From assembly GCF_028551275.1 (NCBI RefSeq), contig NZ_CP117025.1:739501-803500 (forward strand): DNA of 64,000 nt, written 5' to 3'. A model generated the notes under the pieces. The model saw only the letters and a program-made list of their open reading frames with translations, had not been told where the DNA came from and searched no databases. Shown here piece after piece: positions 41,837 through 51,392 of this stretch. Each line of letters opens with the position of its first letter. The stretch's first letter is position 1. This DNA comes from Sphingomonas hankookensis. Its GTDB lineage: Bacteria; Pseudomonadota; Alphaproteobacteria; Sphingomonadales; Sphingomonadaceae. Position numbers and translations under genes: made by a program.

Positions 41837-43139
41837 CACGAATCGCACTGCGTAGGAGTTCAGTCATACTAGATATTCTCTGACGTATGTCGGCAGCGGT
41901 GTTTGCGCGTCCGCTAAACCGAGAAATCTGTTCTGATGAAGAAAGTGCTTGCCAATAACGGCGTTGGACATGCGCCTTCGCATAGATGAGGCTCTCGGCC
42001 TCAGGGTACAGTTCATCGACCGCCGCCATTACTGCGTCGTACATACTCTCGGACGGCGGGCTGTCAAAGGTGAGTCTAAAAGGCTTTCCATCAAACAGCA
42101 AAGAGCATAAGCCTAGCGTATTCTCAAAAGCAAATCGATATTGAGAAATTTCTTGTTCTGTATCTGCAACGTGTCGTTCCATACATTTATCTAAGATGGA
42201 TCGCATCGAACCTTTGATGGCATCTCGTTGCCGGAGAGCAAAAAATCGAAGTACAATTTGGCAATCACCCATTGTTCGATAAAGAGTATTCTTCTTTCGA
42301 TCTGGGCTCTCGTACTCCTCATCGGAGTAACTATGGTATGCTGGAATGCCCCAAATTTCGGTAAATGTAGGATGCCGAGCAAGATCAATAACTAGTTCGT
42401 TAAACATTCCTGAGAATACGGCGTTTCTAATTTCCTGTGGATTAAGATGCTTGCCGCCGGTATTCAGCCTTTCAAAAACAAACCTTTTTAGTTCTAGAAC
42501 TCTTTCAGAGTGTGCATCTCTCAAGGCGCTGCGAGATTCTTTAAGAAGCACGATCGCTGACAAAGAAGCGCGTTCCAAGGTTCGCTTTGTGCGCGGCGGT
42601 AGGTCGGCGTAACGGCGTCCGTTCAACGGAGATAGAATGCTAAGTGATGTCAGCTTCACCTGATTTGCAAAGAATTCTCGGATGGCGAGTAGCCTTTGTT
42701 GGCCGTCCATGACTTCGTATCGTGCAAAATCCGCCTCAAACAGAAATATTGGTGGAACTGGTACGTTGAGGAGAAACGATTCTATTAGCAGGGATTTTTG
42801 TTTATTTGTCCATCGAGAGCGACGTTGATACTCTGGTCGTAAATTTACTGTTTTCGATTCGTCGACTACGTCTTGAATTTGAGGTAACAAAAAATTGTTT
42901 GTCTGGTAAATTGCCCGAAAAGGGGATTCAACAATCGATTTCTCAATCTCGTCGACTGTTTTGAATGATATAACATCAAAGCTTTCCTCTCCTTCATTCA
43001 GAGGATCTTCGATGTTGTAGGGGCTGGCTTCTATCACTTTCTGTTCGGGATTGGTCTGGTCGCCTTCCAAGCCGTTATTTGCCAACGGTTTAATTTGGTT
43101 TTCGTCACTCATGCCATTCTGTTCCCAATCGTCGGACAT
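41823..43139 (-). CDS. DUF262 domain protein (GmrSD/ParB-like)
   Basis: 438 aa. An acidic N-terminus of about 70 aa precedes the DUF262 core: VNLRPEYQRRSRWTNKQKSL (the RxYQRRxxW box), VPVPPIFLFEADFARYEVMD and GQQRLLAIREFF (DGQQR box), then FVFERLNTGGKHLNPQEIRN (ERLNTGGxxLNxQEIRN). DUF262 proteins have a ParB/Srx-like nucleotidase fold and occur in GmrSD-type restriction and other anti-phage loci. Low GC and codon use unlike the neighbours point to recent transfer. Overlaps the HEPN gene, so the two work together. No DUF1524 HNH domain is seen, so it is not a full GmrSD. Confidence 0.85.
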   Translation of the reverse strand: MSDDWEQNGMSDENQIKPLANNGLEGDQTNPEQKVIEASPYNIEDPLNEGEESFDVISFKTVDEIEKSIVESPFRAIYQTNNFLLPQIQDVVDESKTVNLRPEYQRRSRWTNKQKSLLIESFLLNVPVPPIFLFEADFARYEVMDGQQRLLAIREFFANQVKLTSLSILSPLNGRRYADLPPRTKRTLERASLSAIVLLKESRSALRDAHSERVLELKRFVFERLNTGGKHLNPQEIRNAVFSGMFNELVIDLARHPTFTEIWGIPAYHSYSDEEYESPDRKKNTLYRTMGDCQIVLRFFALRQRDAIKGSMRSILDKCMERHVADTEQEISQYRFAFENTLGLCSLLFDGKPFRLTFDSPPSESMYDAVMAAVDELYPEAESLIYAKAHVQRRYWQALSSSEQISRFSGRANTAADIRQRISSMTELLRSAIRDAGF

Positions 43140-43269
43140 GCTGCGTTCCGCGATTTCCTAGCCGTAACCGAATTTCGCGATGCCTTGTAATCGCAGCAAT
43201 CTGTTTCCTTGCATTTCCGTGGATGGGGTATTTAGCAAGCAGGGCAGGACGTAAAGCTGTTATCTGCCC

Positions 43270-43836
43270 ATGATCAGGGTTCGCCGAGCAAGGCTCGCGA
43301 GTCAGCTGGGGTTCGTCGCGCAGTTCTTAGGCCTGCCGCTGCATGGGGGCGACTATGCGCTGATCGTCATGGTGTCGGTGCTGGGATCGGCGGCGACCGC
43401 CGGGCTGACCGGGGCGACCGTGATGCTGACACTGACGCTCACCACGCTCGGCCTGCCGCTGGAGGGGGGGGCGGGGCTGTTGCTCGCGATCTACCCGATT
43501 CTCGACTTGGGGCGCACCGCCGTCAATGTCGCGGGGCGGATGCTGGTGCCGGTTATCGTGGCGAAGTGCGAGGGGTTGCTGACTTCACCCGCCGATGCCC
43601 CGCCAGAGTTGGCCTTAGGGTGGCAGCAGCGATGCGTCGCCATAGGGTGCGGCCCATCAGCGCCGATACCAGCATGTCCGGCGTCATGTCAGCGTTCGTT
43701 AGACAATGGGTTGCTGGATACGGAAAGCGACTCGCCAGCCAGTCTGTCGAGCTTTGATTGCCTAACCAAAGCGCCCCAGTCCCAACCCAAACGGCAACGA
43801 ACGCTAGCGGACTTTCACAAGGCAACGCCTCGCTAA
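43270..43836 (+). pseudogene. Remnant of a dicarboxylate/amino acid:cation symporter
   Basis: The frame opens with LGFVAQFLGLPLHGGDYALI, VMVSVLGSAATAGLTGATVM and LGLPLEGGAGLLLAIYPILD LGRTAVNVAGRM, the last third of a DAACS/DctA-type carrier. The ATG at 43270 has no ribosome site and the first ~250 residues of the carrier are absent. After about 43580 the frame becomes unrelated sequence. The remnant marks the right-hand edge of the accessory stretch. Confidence 0.7.
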
Positions 43837-44095
43837 GCTTCGTTATGCATCATAAGGAAGGTGGTGCCCCTCAAAGGCCGAAAATGGGCACTCAGAACAT
43901 TGGACAATTTCGATATCGCGGCGCTGATGCAACGTCCGATGCTGGATTAATAAATAGCACGCGGTTAGTCGTGAACCCCCGAGGTTCGCATGGTCCCTGT
44001 CCATGCCATATGCTGCGGAAGAATGCCGTTACCACAGCATATGGTAGCTACGAGCGTGCGCCGGGCGGGCGAACAAAAGCCTTTTGCAGGATTTA
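43837..44095. other. Intergenic stretch with a perfect inverted repeat
   Basis: No gene seen. CCATATGCTG (44006-44015) and CAGCATATGG (44035-44044) form a 10-bp stem around a 19-base loop. Short stretches look like leftovers of older genes but none is recognisable. Confidence 0.5.
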
Positions 44096-44119
44096 ATACA
44101 TCCATTATGCTGGATGCAT
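44096..44119. promoter_or_regulatory. ArsR operator
   Basis: ATACATCCA-TTATGC-TGGATGCAT is an inverted repeat that touches the arsR start codon, the usual place of an ArsR box. Arsenite binding to ArsR would free it and turn on arsRCBH. Confidence 0.65.
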
Positions 44120-44450
44120 GGAAAATGATTCGGCTATCGTTGCGCTTGGGGCGCTGGCGCAGGCAACGCGCCTAGACGTGTTCCGCCTGCTGGTTCGGCA
44201 CGAACCCGCCGGGATGGCGGCTGGCGAAATCGCCCGTCAGCTCGACGTGCCGCAAAACACCATGTCGGCACATCTCGGCATTCTCGCCCGCGCGGGCCTG
44301 GTCCGCTCCGAACGCCATAGCCGGTCAATCATCTATCGCGCCGATCTGGACGGCCTGCGCACGCTGATGCTGTTCCTCGTGAAGGACTGCTGCGCTGGTA
44401 ACGCGGAACTGTGTGCGCCGCTGATCGCCGAACTCGCCCCCTGCTGCTGA
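44118..44450 (+). CDS. arsR: Arsenical-responsive ArsR repressor
   Basis: 110 aa. Winged helix with AAGEIARQLDVPQNTMSAHL and GILARAGLVRSERHSRSIIY. Near the C-terminus are VKDCCAGNAELCAPLI and the end CC, so the As(III)-binding cysteines sit in the C-terminal region rather than in the recognition helix, as in other alphaproteobacterial ArsRs. It opens the operon arsR-arsC-arsB-arsH, whose genes overlap or nearly touch. Confidence 0.9.
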   Translation: MENDSAIVALGALAQATRLDVFRLLVRHEPAGMAAGEIARQLDVPQNTMSAHLGILARAGLVRSERHSRSIIYRADLDGLRTLMLFLVKDCCAGNAELCAPLIAELAPCC

Positions 44451-44461
44451 AAGGACGCCCT

Positions 44462-44890
44462 GTGGCCGTCGATATCGTGATCTATCACAACCCCGAGTGC
44501 GGCACTTCCCGCAATGCCCTTGGGCTGATCCGCAATGCCGGCATCGAACCGCATGTCATCGAGTATCTCAAGACGCCGCCCGCGCGCGCGCTTTTGGTCG
44601 CGCTGATCGACCGCGCCGGTGTGAAGCCGCGCGATCTCCTGCGCGAGAAGGGTACGCCCTATGCAGAGATGGGCCTGAACGACACGTCGCTGTCCGACGA
44701 CGCGTTGGTCGATGCGATGTTGGCGCACCCGATCCTCATCAACCGACCGCTGGTCGTCTCGCCGCTCGGTGTGAAGCTGTGCCGCCCTTCCGAAACCGTT
44801 CTTGATCTGCTACCGAGCGGCCAGCTCGGCGCGTTCGCCAAGGAAGACGGCGAACAGGTGGTCGATGCGTCGGGCCGGCGCGTCGGCTGA
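44462..44890 (+). CDS. arsC: Arsenate reductase, glutaredoxin-linked type
   Basis: 142 aa from GTG 44462, with AAAGGAC upstream. The active-site loop is [13 protein letters not shown] with the catalytic Cys, and the arginine triad is represented in [20 protein letters not shown]. It reduces As(V) to As(III) with glutathione and glutaredoxin, and As(III) is then exported by ArsB. Stop and next start share one base. Confidence 0.93.
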   Translation: MAVDIVIYHNPECGTSRNALGLIRNAGIEPHVIEYLKTPPARALLVALIDRAGVKPRDLLREKGTPYAEMGLNDTSLSDDALVDAMLAHPILINRPLVVSPLGVKLCRPSETVLDLLPSGQLGAFAKEDGEQVVDASGRRVG

Positions 44891-46176
44891 TGCTGCTTGC
44901 GGCCCTGATCTTCGTCGCGACGATCGCGCTCGTCATCTGGCAGCCTAAGGGCCTCGGCATCGGGTGGAGCGCGATGGGCGGGGCGATCGTCGCGCTGCTC
45001 GCGGGCGTCGTCACCCTGTCCGACGTGCCGGTGGTGTGGGGGATCGTCTGGAATGCGACCGCCGCGTTCGTCGCGATCATCGTCATCAGCCTGTTGCTGG
45101 ATGAAGCCGGGTTCTTCGAATGGGCGGCGCTGCATGTCGCCCGCTGGGGCGCAGGCCATGGTTACCGGCTGTTCGTCCTGATCGTGCTGCTCGGCGCAGG
45201 CGTGTCCGCACTGTTCGCCAATGACGGCGCGGCGCTGATCCTGACCCCGATCGTCATCGCCATGCTGCGGGCACTGGGGTTCGAGGACAAGGCGATGCTG
45301 GCGTTCGTCATGGCGGCGGGGTTCATCGCCGATACCGCCAGCCTGCCGCTGGTCGTCTCGAACCTCGTCAACATCGTGTCGGCCGACTTCTTCGGGATCG
45401 GGTTCGGGGAGTATGCGGCGGTGATGGTGCCGGTCGACCTGGTGTCGATCGCCGCCACGCTGGGCGCGCTGCTGCTCTTCTTCCGCCGCGACATACCGCG
45501 GGATTACGATGTGGCCGCGCTGCGCGCGCCCGGTGCCGCGATCCGGGATGCGGCGACCTTCCGCGCCGGATGGATCGTCCTTGCCCTGCTGCTCGCCGGC
45601 TTCTTCCTGCTCGAACCGATGGGCGTGCCGGTCAGCGCCGTCGCCGCTGCCGGCGCCATCCTGCTGCTGGTGATCGCCGGGCGCGGCCACGAAATACAGA
45701 CCGGCAAGGTGCTACGCGGCGCACCGTGGCAGGTCGTGATCTTCTCGCTCGGCATGTACCTGGTCGTCTATGGCCTGCGGAACGCCGGCCTGACCGATTA
45801 TCTGGCGGCGCTGCTCGATCGCACCGCGCAAGGCGGGGTATGGGGCGCGGCGCTGGGAACGGGCGTGATCGCGGCCGTCCTGTCGTCGGTGATGAACAAC
45901 ATGCCGACCGTGCTGGTGGGGGCGCTGTCGATCGACGCCACCCACGCGACCGGGGCGGTCCGGGACGCGATGATCTACGCCAATGTCATCGGCTGCGACC
46001 TCGGCCCCAAGCTGACGCCGATCGGCTCGCTTGCGACGCTGCTGTGGCTGCATGTCCTGGGGCAGAAGGGCGTCAGGATCGGATGGGGCTATTATTTCCG
46101 GGTCGGGGTTACGCTCACCGTGCCGGTCCTGCTCATCACCTTGGCGGCGCTCGCGCTGCGAATTGGACTCGCTTGA
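44890..46176 (+). CDS. arsB: Arsenite efflux pump ArsB
   Basis: 428 aa, about 12 helices. Diagnostic stretches are [76 protein letters not shown] and [20 protein letters not shown]. It is the single-component arsenite:H+ antiporter of the ArsB family. The stop overlaps the arsH start as TGATG. Confidence 0.95.
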   Translation: MLLAALIFVATIALVIWQPKGLGIGWSAMGGAIVALLAGVVTLSDVPVVWGIVWNATAAFVAIIVISLLLDEAGFFEWAALHVARWGAGHGYRLFVLIVLLGAGVSALFANDGAALILTPIVIAMLRALGFEDKAMLAFVMAAGFIADTASLPLVVSNLVNIVSADFFGIGFGEYAAVMVPVDLVSIAATLGALLLFFRRDIPRDYDVAALRAPGAAIRDAATFRAGWIVLALLLAGFFLLEPMGVPVSAVAAAGAILLLVIAGRGHEIQTGKVLRGAPWQVVIFSLGMYLVVYGLRNAGLTDYLAALLDRTAQGGVWGAALGTGVIAAVLSSVMNNMPTVLVGALSIDATHATGAVRDAMIYANVIGCDLGPKLTPIGSLATLLWLHVLGQKGVRIGWGYYFRVGVTLTVPVLLITLAALALRIGLA

Positions 46177-46922
46177 TGCCGCTCCGCAACCTTGCCGACC
46201 CCGACCATCTGCCCGCGCTCGATCGGCGCTATGCGCTCGATCGGCCCGCCCTTGGGCTGGGCGCTGGTGATCCGCCGCCCCGCATCCTGCTGCTCTATGG
46301 CTCGCTCCGGGAGCGATCCTATTCGCGTCTGTGCGTCGAGGAGGCAGCGCGGCTGCTCCGCTTCTTCGGCTGCGAGACGCGCATCTTTGATCCCGCGACG
46401 CTGCCGCTACCCGACCAGTACGTCGGCGACGACCATCCGGCCGTCCATGAATTGCGCGAATTGTCGCTATGGTCGGAGGGGCAGGTGTGGTGCAGCCCCG
46501 AGCGCCACGGCCAGATCACCGGCATCATGAAGCTGCAGATCGATCACCTGCCGCTCAGCATGGGCGGGATGCGCCCGACCCAGGGCCGCACGCTGGCGGT
46601 CATGCAGGTGTCGGCCGGATCGCAGTCGTTCAACAGCGTCAACAGCCTGCGCGTGCTGGGCCGATGGATGCGGATGGTGACGATCCCCAACCAGTCGTCG
46701 GTCGCCAAGGCGTTTGCCGAGTTCGATGACGCCGGCCGGATGAAGCCGTCGAGCTATTACGACCGGATCGTCGACGTGGCGGAGGAACTGGTGCGCTTCA
46801 CCGTCCTGTTGCGCCCGCATACCGCGCAACTGGTCGATCGCTATTCGGAGCGGAAGGAAGCCGGCGTGCCGATCAACGCCGCCACGGACCTGTCCAGCAT
46901 CGCGACCTCGCCGCAATCCTGA
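46176..46922 (+). CDS. arsH: ArsH, NADPH-dependent flavin reductase of organoarsenicals
   Basis: 248 aa from ATG 46176. It has the FMN-binding loop [20 protein letters not shown] and [20 protein letters not shown], with [20 protein letters not shown] typical of ArsH. ArsH oxidises trivalent methyl- and aryl-arsenicals to the less toxic pentavalent form. Last gene of the operon; no clear terminator follows in 46923-47156. Confidence 0.93.
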   Translation: MPLRNLADPDHLPALDRRYALDRPALGLGAGDPPPRILLLYGSLRERSYSRLCVEEAARLLRFFGCETRIFDPATLPLPDQYVGDDHPAVHELRELSLWSEGQVWCSPERHGQITGIMKLQIDHLPLSMGGMRPTQGRTLAVMQVSAGSQSFNSVNSLRVLGRWMRMVTIPNQSSVAKAFAEFDDAGRMKPSSYYDRIVDVAEELVRFTVLLRPHTAQLVDRYSERKEAGVPINAATDLSSIATSPQS

Positions 46923-47156
46923 CGGCAACGATCGGCCCGCTGCAACGAGCTGCGCTCGAACAATCCATGTTCGCAGTTGCAATATGGTCCGATCAGTGAC
47001 TATCTACGGGCCTTCGACGGACCCGAATCGTTTCGGGTGGCTCGGCCCGGCGCCTATCCCCGGGATAACCATAGCGAATTTGGGTCTCGCTCCGAGCATC
47101 GTTGATTGAACGCGTCTGACGGCGTGCGCCCCTCGCTATTGCGATCAGGTTTCTAC

Positions 47157-48641
47157 ATGACATTTGCTACTTCGCTTCGACGCGAATGGCTCTCGAACCC
47201 ACGCGCGGACGTGCTTGCGGGCATCGTCGTCGCGCTCGCGCTGATCCCGGAAGCCATCGGCTTCTCAATCATTGCTGGCGTCGATCCAAGCGTCGGGCTG
47301 TTTGCCTCTTTCTCCATCGCCGTCATCATTTCGCTCGCGGGCGGTCGCCCCGGCATGATCTCGGCCGCAACCGCCGCAATTGCGGTTCTCGTCCTGCCGC
47401 TGATCCGCGATCACGGCGTCCAATACCTCTTCGCCGCCACCATCCTCATGGGGTTGATCCAGGGCGTCGCCGGGTTCCTGAAGCTCGACCTGCTGATGCA
47501 GTATGTGTCACGCTCGGTCATCACCGGCTTTGTCAATGCGCTCGCGATCCTGATCTTCATCGCGCAGCTCCCCCAGCTCACGAACGTCGGGTGGGAAACC
47601 TACGCGATGGTCGCAGCGGGGCTGGCGATCATCTACCTGTTCCCGTGCATCACCAAGGCGATCCCGTCGCCACTGGTTGCGATCGTGATCCTGACGATCG
47701 TGTCGATCTATGCAGGTATCAAGGTCAACACGGTCGACGACATGGGCAAGCTGCCCTCGTCGCTGCCGGCGTTCGGCATCCCGCAGGTGCCGTTCACGCT
47801 GGAAACGCTGCGCATCATCTTCCCCTATTCGCTGACGATGGCGGCGGTGGGCCTACTGGAATCGATGATGACCGCGCAGATCGTCGATGATCTGACCGAC
47901 ACTCCGTCCAACAAGCGTCGCGAGATAAAGGGGCAGGGCATCGCCAATTTCCTGACCGGGTTCTTCGGTGGAATGGGCGGCTGCGCGATGATCGGGCAGT
48001 CGGTCATCAACGTGAAGTCAGGCGGCTCTACCCGCCTCTCCACCTTCGTCTCGGGCGCATTCCTGCTGTTCCTGATCGTCGTGCTGGGGCCACTGGTTGC
48101 CCGCATTCCGATGCCGGCATTGGTCGCAGTGATGATTATGGTGTCGATCGGCACCTTCTCCTGGGGATCGATCAAGAACCTCAAGAGCCATCCGTGGCAG
48201 TCGTCGGTCGTCATGCTGGTGACGGTGCTGGTCGTCGTCTCGACGCACGATCTGGCGCAGGGCGTCGTTGCAGGCGTGATCCTTTCGGGTCTGTTCTTCG
48301 CCAGCAAGGTCAAGCGTCTGTTCGATGTGGCAACCGAGCTGAGTGCGGATGGAAGGACGCGAACCTACCGCGTCTCGGGTCAGGTGTTCTTCGCCTCGTC
48401 CGAGCGGTTCGCTGATGCCTTCGACTTCAAGGAGGTGCTGGACAATGTGGTCATCGACCTGACCGCCGCGCATTTCTGGGACATTTCGGCGGTGGGGAGC
48501 CTCGACAAGGCGATCCTCAAGTTTCGCCGCGAAGGCACCCATGTCGAGGTCATCGGCCTTAATCAGGCAAGCGCGACGATGATCGATCGCTTCGCCGTCC
48601 ATGACAAGCCCGGCGCCGAAGCAGCGCTGGGCGCCCACTGA
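47157..48641 (+). CDS. SulP-family anion transporter with STAS domain
   Basis: 494 aa from ATG 47157; an upstream GTG/ATG-type reading at 47106 lacks a ribosome site. Ten or more helices with [40 protein letters not shown] and [20 protein letters not shown], and a C-terminal STAS domain ([20 protein letters not shown]). SulP carriers move sulfate, bicarbonate or other anions. It is eleven bases upstream of a universal stress protein and so probably shares its transcript. Confidence 0.9.
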   Translation: MTFATSLRREWLSNPRADVLAGIVVALALIPEAIGFSIIAGVDPSVGLFASFSIAVIISLAGGRPGMISAATAAIAVLVLPLIRDHGVQYLFAATILMGLIQGVAGFLKLDLLMQYVSRSVITGFVNALAILIFIAQLPQLTNVGWETYAMVAAGLAIIYLFPCITKAIPSPLVAIVILTIVSIYAGIKVNTVDDMGKLPSSLPAFGIPQVPFTLETLRIIFPYSLTMAAVGLLESMMTAQIVDDLTDTPSNKRREIKGQGIANFLTGFFGGMGGCAMIGQSVINVKSGGSTRLSTFVSGAFLLFLIVVLGPLVARIPMPALVAVMIMVSIGTFSWGSIKNLKSHPWQSSVVMLVTVLVVVSTHDLAQGVVAGVILSGLFFASKVKRLFDVATELSADGRTRTYRVSGQVFFASSERFADAFDFKEVLDNVVIDLTAAHFWDISAVGSLDKAILKFRREGTHVEVIGLNQASATMIDRFAVHDKPGAEAALGAH

Positions 48642-48652
48642 GGAGAGGGCTT

Positions 48653-49495
48653 ATGAATCGCATATTGGCCTGTATCGACGCATCCACCTACGCAACCAGC
48701 GTCGTCGATCTGGCGGCCTGGGCCGCGACCCGGCTTGGGGCTGATGTCGAGCTGCTGCATGTCGTCCAGCGGAAGGATGCCGTGGCATCGCGCAACGATC
48801 ATAGCGGCGCGATCGGCCTCGGCGTCAAAAGCGATCTGCTGGAGGAGCTGACCCGCCTTGAGGAAGCGGCGGGGCGTCTCGCCATCGAGGAAGGGCGCAT
48901 CCTGCTGGACGCAGGCGGTGCCCGCCTGAAGGAGCAGGGCATCACGGTCGCGTCGATGCACCTGCATGGCGGGATCGTGGAAACGATCGTCGAGCGTGAA
49001 GCTGATGCCGCGCTGGTCATTATCGGCAAGCGCGGTGCCTCGGGCGAGTTCGCGACCGACCATATCGGCTCGAAGGTCGAACGGGTGGTGCGCGCCAGTG
49101 ACAAGCCGGTGCTGATCACCTCGCGTGAGGCAAAGGCACCTGACGCCGTAGTGATCGCGTTCGACAACAGCCCTGCTGCCTGTCGGGCCGTGCGTCATGT
49201 CGCAACGTCGCCGCTGTTCGGCGGCTTGCCCGTGCACCTCGTCATGGCGGGACCGGACGATGCCAGGCATCGCGATCAGCTCGGCGCGGCAGCGGCTTCG
49301 CTTCCGGCCTGCGCCGAAACCGTCCTGCGCGATGGCAAGGTTGATGCCGTCATCGGCGATCACATGGCCGCGCATCCCGGCGCAATGCTGGTGATGGGTG
49401 CTTATGGTCACTCTCCGCTCCGCACGCTCATCGTCGGCAGTACGACAACGACGATGGTCCGCACCGTCCGCGCGCCGGTCTTGCTGGTACGCTGA
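48653..49495 (+). CDS. Tandem universal stress protein
   Basis: 280 aa with two USP folds: the first begins MNRILACIDASTYATSVVDL and ends in VIIGKRGASGEFATDHIGSK, where the ATP-binding GxxGxxxxxxxGS pattern is partly kept; the second begins SREAKAPDAVVIAFDNSPAA and ends AMLVMGAYGHSPLRTLIVGS, with the G-x2-G-x9-G-S type motif. Such proteins help survive starvation and stress. Ribosome site AGGAGAGGG. Confidence 0.9.
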   Translation: MNRILACIDASTYATSVVDLAAWAATRLGADVELLHVVQRKDAVASRNDHSGAIGLGVKSDLLEELTRLEEAAGRLAIEEGRILLDAGGARLKEQGITVASMHLHGGIVETIVEREADAALVIIGKRGASGEFATDHIGSKVERVVRASDKPVLITSREAKAPDAVVIAFDNSPAACRAVRHVATSPLFGGLPVHLVMAGPDDARHRDQLGAAAASLPACAETVLRDGKVDAVIGDHMAAHPGAMLVMGAYGHSPLRTLIVGSTTTTMVRTVRAPVLLVR

Positions 49496-49496
49496 C

Positions 49497-49844
49497 ATGA
49501 CCGGGTGCGCGCCGGACTTGGAAGCGCGGCGTCGGCAATTACTGGCGCTGCGCGATCAGCTCGTTGCTGACGATGCGGTAGCCGAGGACATGCGCGCGCC
49601 GGTCACGCTCGATCAGGAAAGCGTCGGCCGCCTGTCGCGGATCGACGCCATGCAGGTGCAGGCAATGGCTCTGGCGGCGCAGCGGCACCGCCAGGCCGAG
49701 CGCAACCGCATCGATGCCGCGCTGAAGTGGATCGATAGTGGCGACTATGGCTGGTGCGTCCGGTGCGGAGAGGAAATCGAGGCCAAGCGCCTCGATCATG
49801 CGCCTGCGACGGCCATGTGCCTCACCTGCGCCAAGGAGGGCTAA
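49497..49844 (+). CDS. DksA/TraR-type zinc finger protein
   Basis: 115 aa from ATG 49497. The N-terminal coiled coil (LEARRRQLLALRDQLVADDA) precedes the C4 zinc finger CVRCGEEIEAKRLDHAPATA plus MCLTC. It is shorter than DksA and lacks the DxxDxA tip at the hairpin end as far as I can see, so it is the short TraR/YbiI-like kind that may bind RNA polymerase's secondary channel. It follows the stress protein gene by one base and is likely in the same operon. Confidence 0.85.
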   Translation: MTGCAPDLEARRRQLLALRDQLVADDAVAEDMRAPVTLDQESVGRLSRIDAMQVQAMALAAQRHRQAERNRIDAALKWIDSGDYGWCVRCGEEIEAKRLDHAPATAMCLTCAKEG

Positions 49845-49862
49845 GCCCGAAAGGAAGGCGTC

Positions 49863-50096
49863 ATGCCGACCGGAACGATCAAATATCTCGACCGTGGTGG
49901 AGCCTGGGGCTTCATCTCCCGTGACGACAAACAGCCCAAGGTCTTCGTCCACGTCCGTGCAGCGGAGCGCGCCGGCTTCACCGAGCTGCGGCGCGGGCAG
50001 CGATGGCGTTTCGATTTGGTCGAGCGTCCCAAGGGAGGTTTCGAAGCCGACAACCTGGAAATCCTGTTAGACGACCCGCTACCGCCGGGACGATAG
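49863..50096 (+). CDS. Cold-shock domain protein
   Basis: 77 aa. GTIKYLDRGGAWGFISRDDK and QPKVFVHVRAAERAGFTELR are the RNP1 and RNP2 motifs, but the first has GGAWGFI in place of KGFGFI, and VFVHVRA in place of VFVHFSA. It binds single-stranded nucleic acids and may act as an RNA chaperone. It is 18 bases after the zinc finger gene. The C-terminal end is unusually acidic (LDDPLPPGR). Confidence 0.85.
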   Translation: MPTGTIKYLDRGGAWGFISRDDKQPKVFVHVRAAERAGFTELRRGQRWRFDLVERPKGGFEADNLEILLDDPLPPGR

Positions 50097-50099
50097 CCC

Positions 50100-50114
50100 A
50101 CCGGCAAAGCCGGT
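50100..50114. terminator. Small hairpin between convergent genes
   Basis: ACCGGC-AAA-GCCGGT, a 6-bp stem with a 3-base loop, between the cold-shock gene and the convergent Blh gene. There is no U-run, so termination is uncertain. Confidence 0.4.
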
Positions 50115-50117
50115 AGC

Positions 50118-51002
50118 TCATCGATCGCCGTCTTGATGCTTCTTCCAATTCACGGGGATACGCAGGTAGGTGACGCCGTTCGCCTCGGCCTCGTCAAAAT
50201 GGCCCGCGCGGATGTTGACTTGGATCGAGGGCAACAGGAGCTTGGGCACGGACAGTCCGGCGTCGCGCTTCTCGCGCATGGCGACGAACGCGTCTTCGCT
50301 TACGCCGTCATGGACGTGAACGTTCGACCAGCGCTGCTCGCCCACGGTCGTCTCCCAGCGATAGTCGTCGCGACCCGGCGCCTTGTAGTCGTGGCAGAGG
50401 AACAGCCGCGTCGCGTCGGGCAGCGCCAGCAACCGCCGGATCGAACGATAGAGCGTACGCGCGTGGCCACCGGGAAAGTCGGCACGGGCAGTGCCATAGT
50501 CGGGCATGAACAGCGTATCGCCGACGAACGCCGCATCACCGATCCGATAGGCGACATCGGCGGGGGTGTGGCCGGGGACGTGCAGCACCTCGACCTCCAG
50601 CGCGCCGATCGTGAACCGATCGCCGTCCTCGAACAGGCGGTCGAAGTCCGATCCGTCCGCCTTCAGGCCATCCATCGCGAACACGGGGCGGAAGATTTTT
50701 TGCACGTCGCGGATATGCGTGCCGATCCCGATCCATGCGCTGGTATGCGCCTTGATGAAGGGGGCGGCCGACAAATGATCGGCATGGGCGTGGGTCTCCA
50801 GCACCATAGCGATCCGCCAGTCCTGCTCGCGGGCGAAGGCGACGATGCGCTCGGCCGAGCGCGTATCGGCGACGCCACTCGCCATGTCGAAGTCGAGCAC
50901 TGGATCGATCACTGCCGCTGTTCGCGTCGCAGGATCGCCGACAAGGTAGCTGATCGTGTTCGTCGGCTCGTCGAAAAATGCCTCGATGAAGGGCCGGGTC
51001 AT
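50118..51002 (-). CDS. blh: Persulfide dioxygenase-type metallo-beta-lactamase fold protein (Blh-like)
   Basis: 294 aa. The metal motif is ETHAHADHLSAAPF and the further ligands are in HVPGHTPADVAYRIGD, FVGDTLFMPDYGTARADFPG and RLFLCHDYKAPGR. The spacing matches the ETHE1/Blh class, which uses one iron to oxidise glutathione persulfide to sulfite. It is divergent from the BigR regulator, with the operator between them; this is the known BigR-Blh arrangement. Confidence 0.9.
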   Translation of the reverse strand: MTRPFIEAFFDEPTNTISYLVGDPATRTAAVIDPVLDFDMASGVADTRSAERIVAFAREQDWRIAMVLETHAHADHLSAAPFIKAHTSAWIGIGTHIRDVQKIFRPVFAMDGLKADGSDFDRLFEDGDRFTIGALEVEVLHVPGHTPADVAYRIGDAAFVGDTLFMPDYGTARADFPGGHARTLYRSIRRLLALPDATRLFLCHDYKAPGRDDYRWETTVGEQRWSNVHVHDGVSEDAFVAMREKRDAGLSVPKLLLPSIQVNIRAGHFDEAEANGVTYLRIPVNWKKHQDGDR

Positions 51003-51023
51003 GATTTCCTCCGTTAGCTCTTG

Positions 51024-51035
51024 CTAATATATTAG
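51024..51035. promoter_or_regulatory. BigR-type AT-rich palindromic operator
   Basis: CTAATATATTAG is a perfect 12-base palindrome in an otherwise GC-rich gap between blh and the ArsR-family regulator. BigR-type repressors bind AT-rich sites of this form and are released when their cysteine pair is oxidised by polysulfide. Confidence 0.75.
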
Positions 51036-51073
51036 AGGGATCTACATAAGCAACACCTAATGGAGTGGCGGTG

Positions 51074-51388
51074 ATGCTCAAACCCCCGATGGATCTGGCA
51101 ACGTTCGAGGCGAAGGCCGGCCAGGTCGCCGACACGCTGAAGGCGATCGGTAATGCGCGACGGTTGATGCTGCTGTGCAAGCTGGTCGAGCATGGCGAGG
51201 TGACGGTCGGCGATCTGGCGCGCGATGTGGGGCTGTCGCAATCGGCCTGCTCGCAGCATCTGGCCAAGATGCGTGACGAAGGCCTCGTCACCTATCGGCG
51301 CGAGAGCCAGACGCTCTGGTACGCCATTGCCGACCCGCGCGTCGAAACGCTGCTCGCCACCCTCTATCAGCTCTATTGCAAGGATTGA
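51074..51388 (+). CDS. bigR: BigR/SqrR-like persulfide-sensing repressor (ArsR family)
   Basis: 104 aa from ATG 51074, with GGAG eight bases upstream. The winged helix includes LARDVGLSQSACSQHLAKMR. Two cysteines at NARRLMLLCKLVEHGE and LATLYQLYCKD lie where BigR/SqrR have the Cys pair that forms a tetrasulfide link; the extra Cys in the recognition helix is in SACSQHL. It controls the sulfur genes on both sides. Confidence 0.88.
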   Translation: MLKPPMDLATFEAKAGQVADTLKAIGNARRLMLLCKLVEHGEVTVGDLARDVGLSQSACSQHLAKMRDEGLVTYRRESQTLWYAIADPRVETLLATLYQLYCKD

Positions 51389-51392
51389 TGCG

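Noticed and set aside
43553..43825. A 90-codon minus-strand frame over the symporter remnant
   Set aside because: No ribosome site and no recognisable family; it crosses the boundary between remnant and unrelated sequence.
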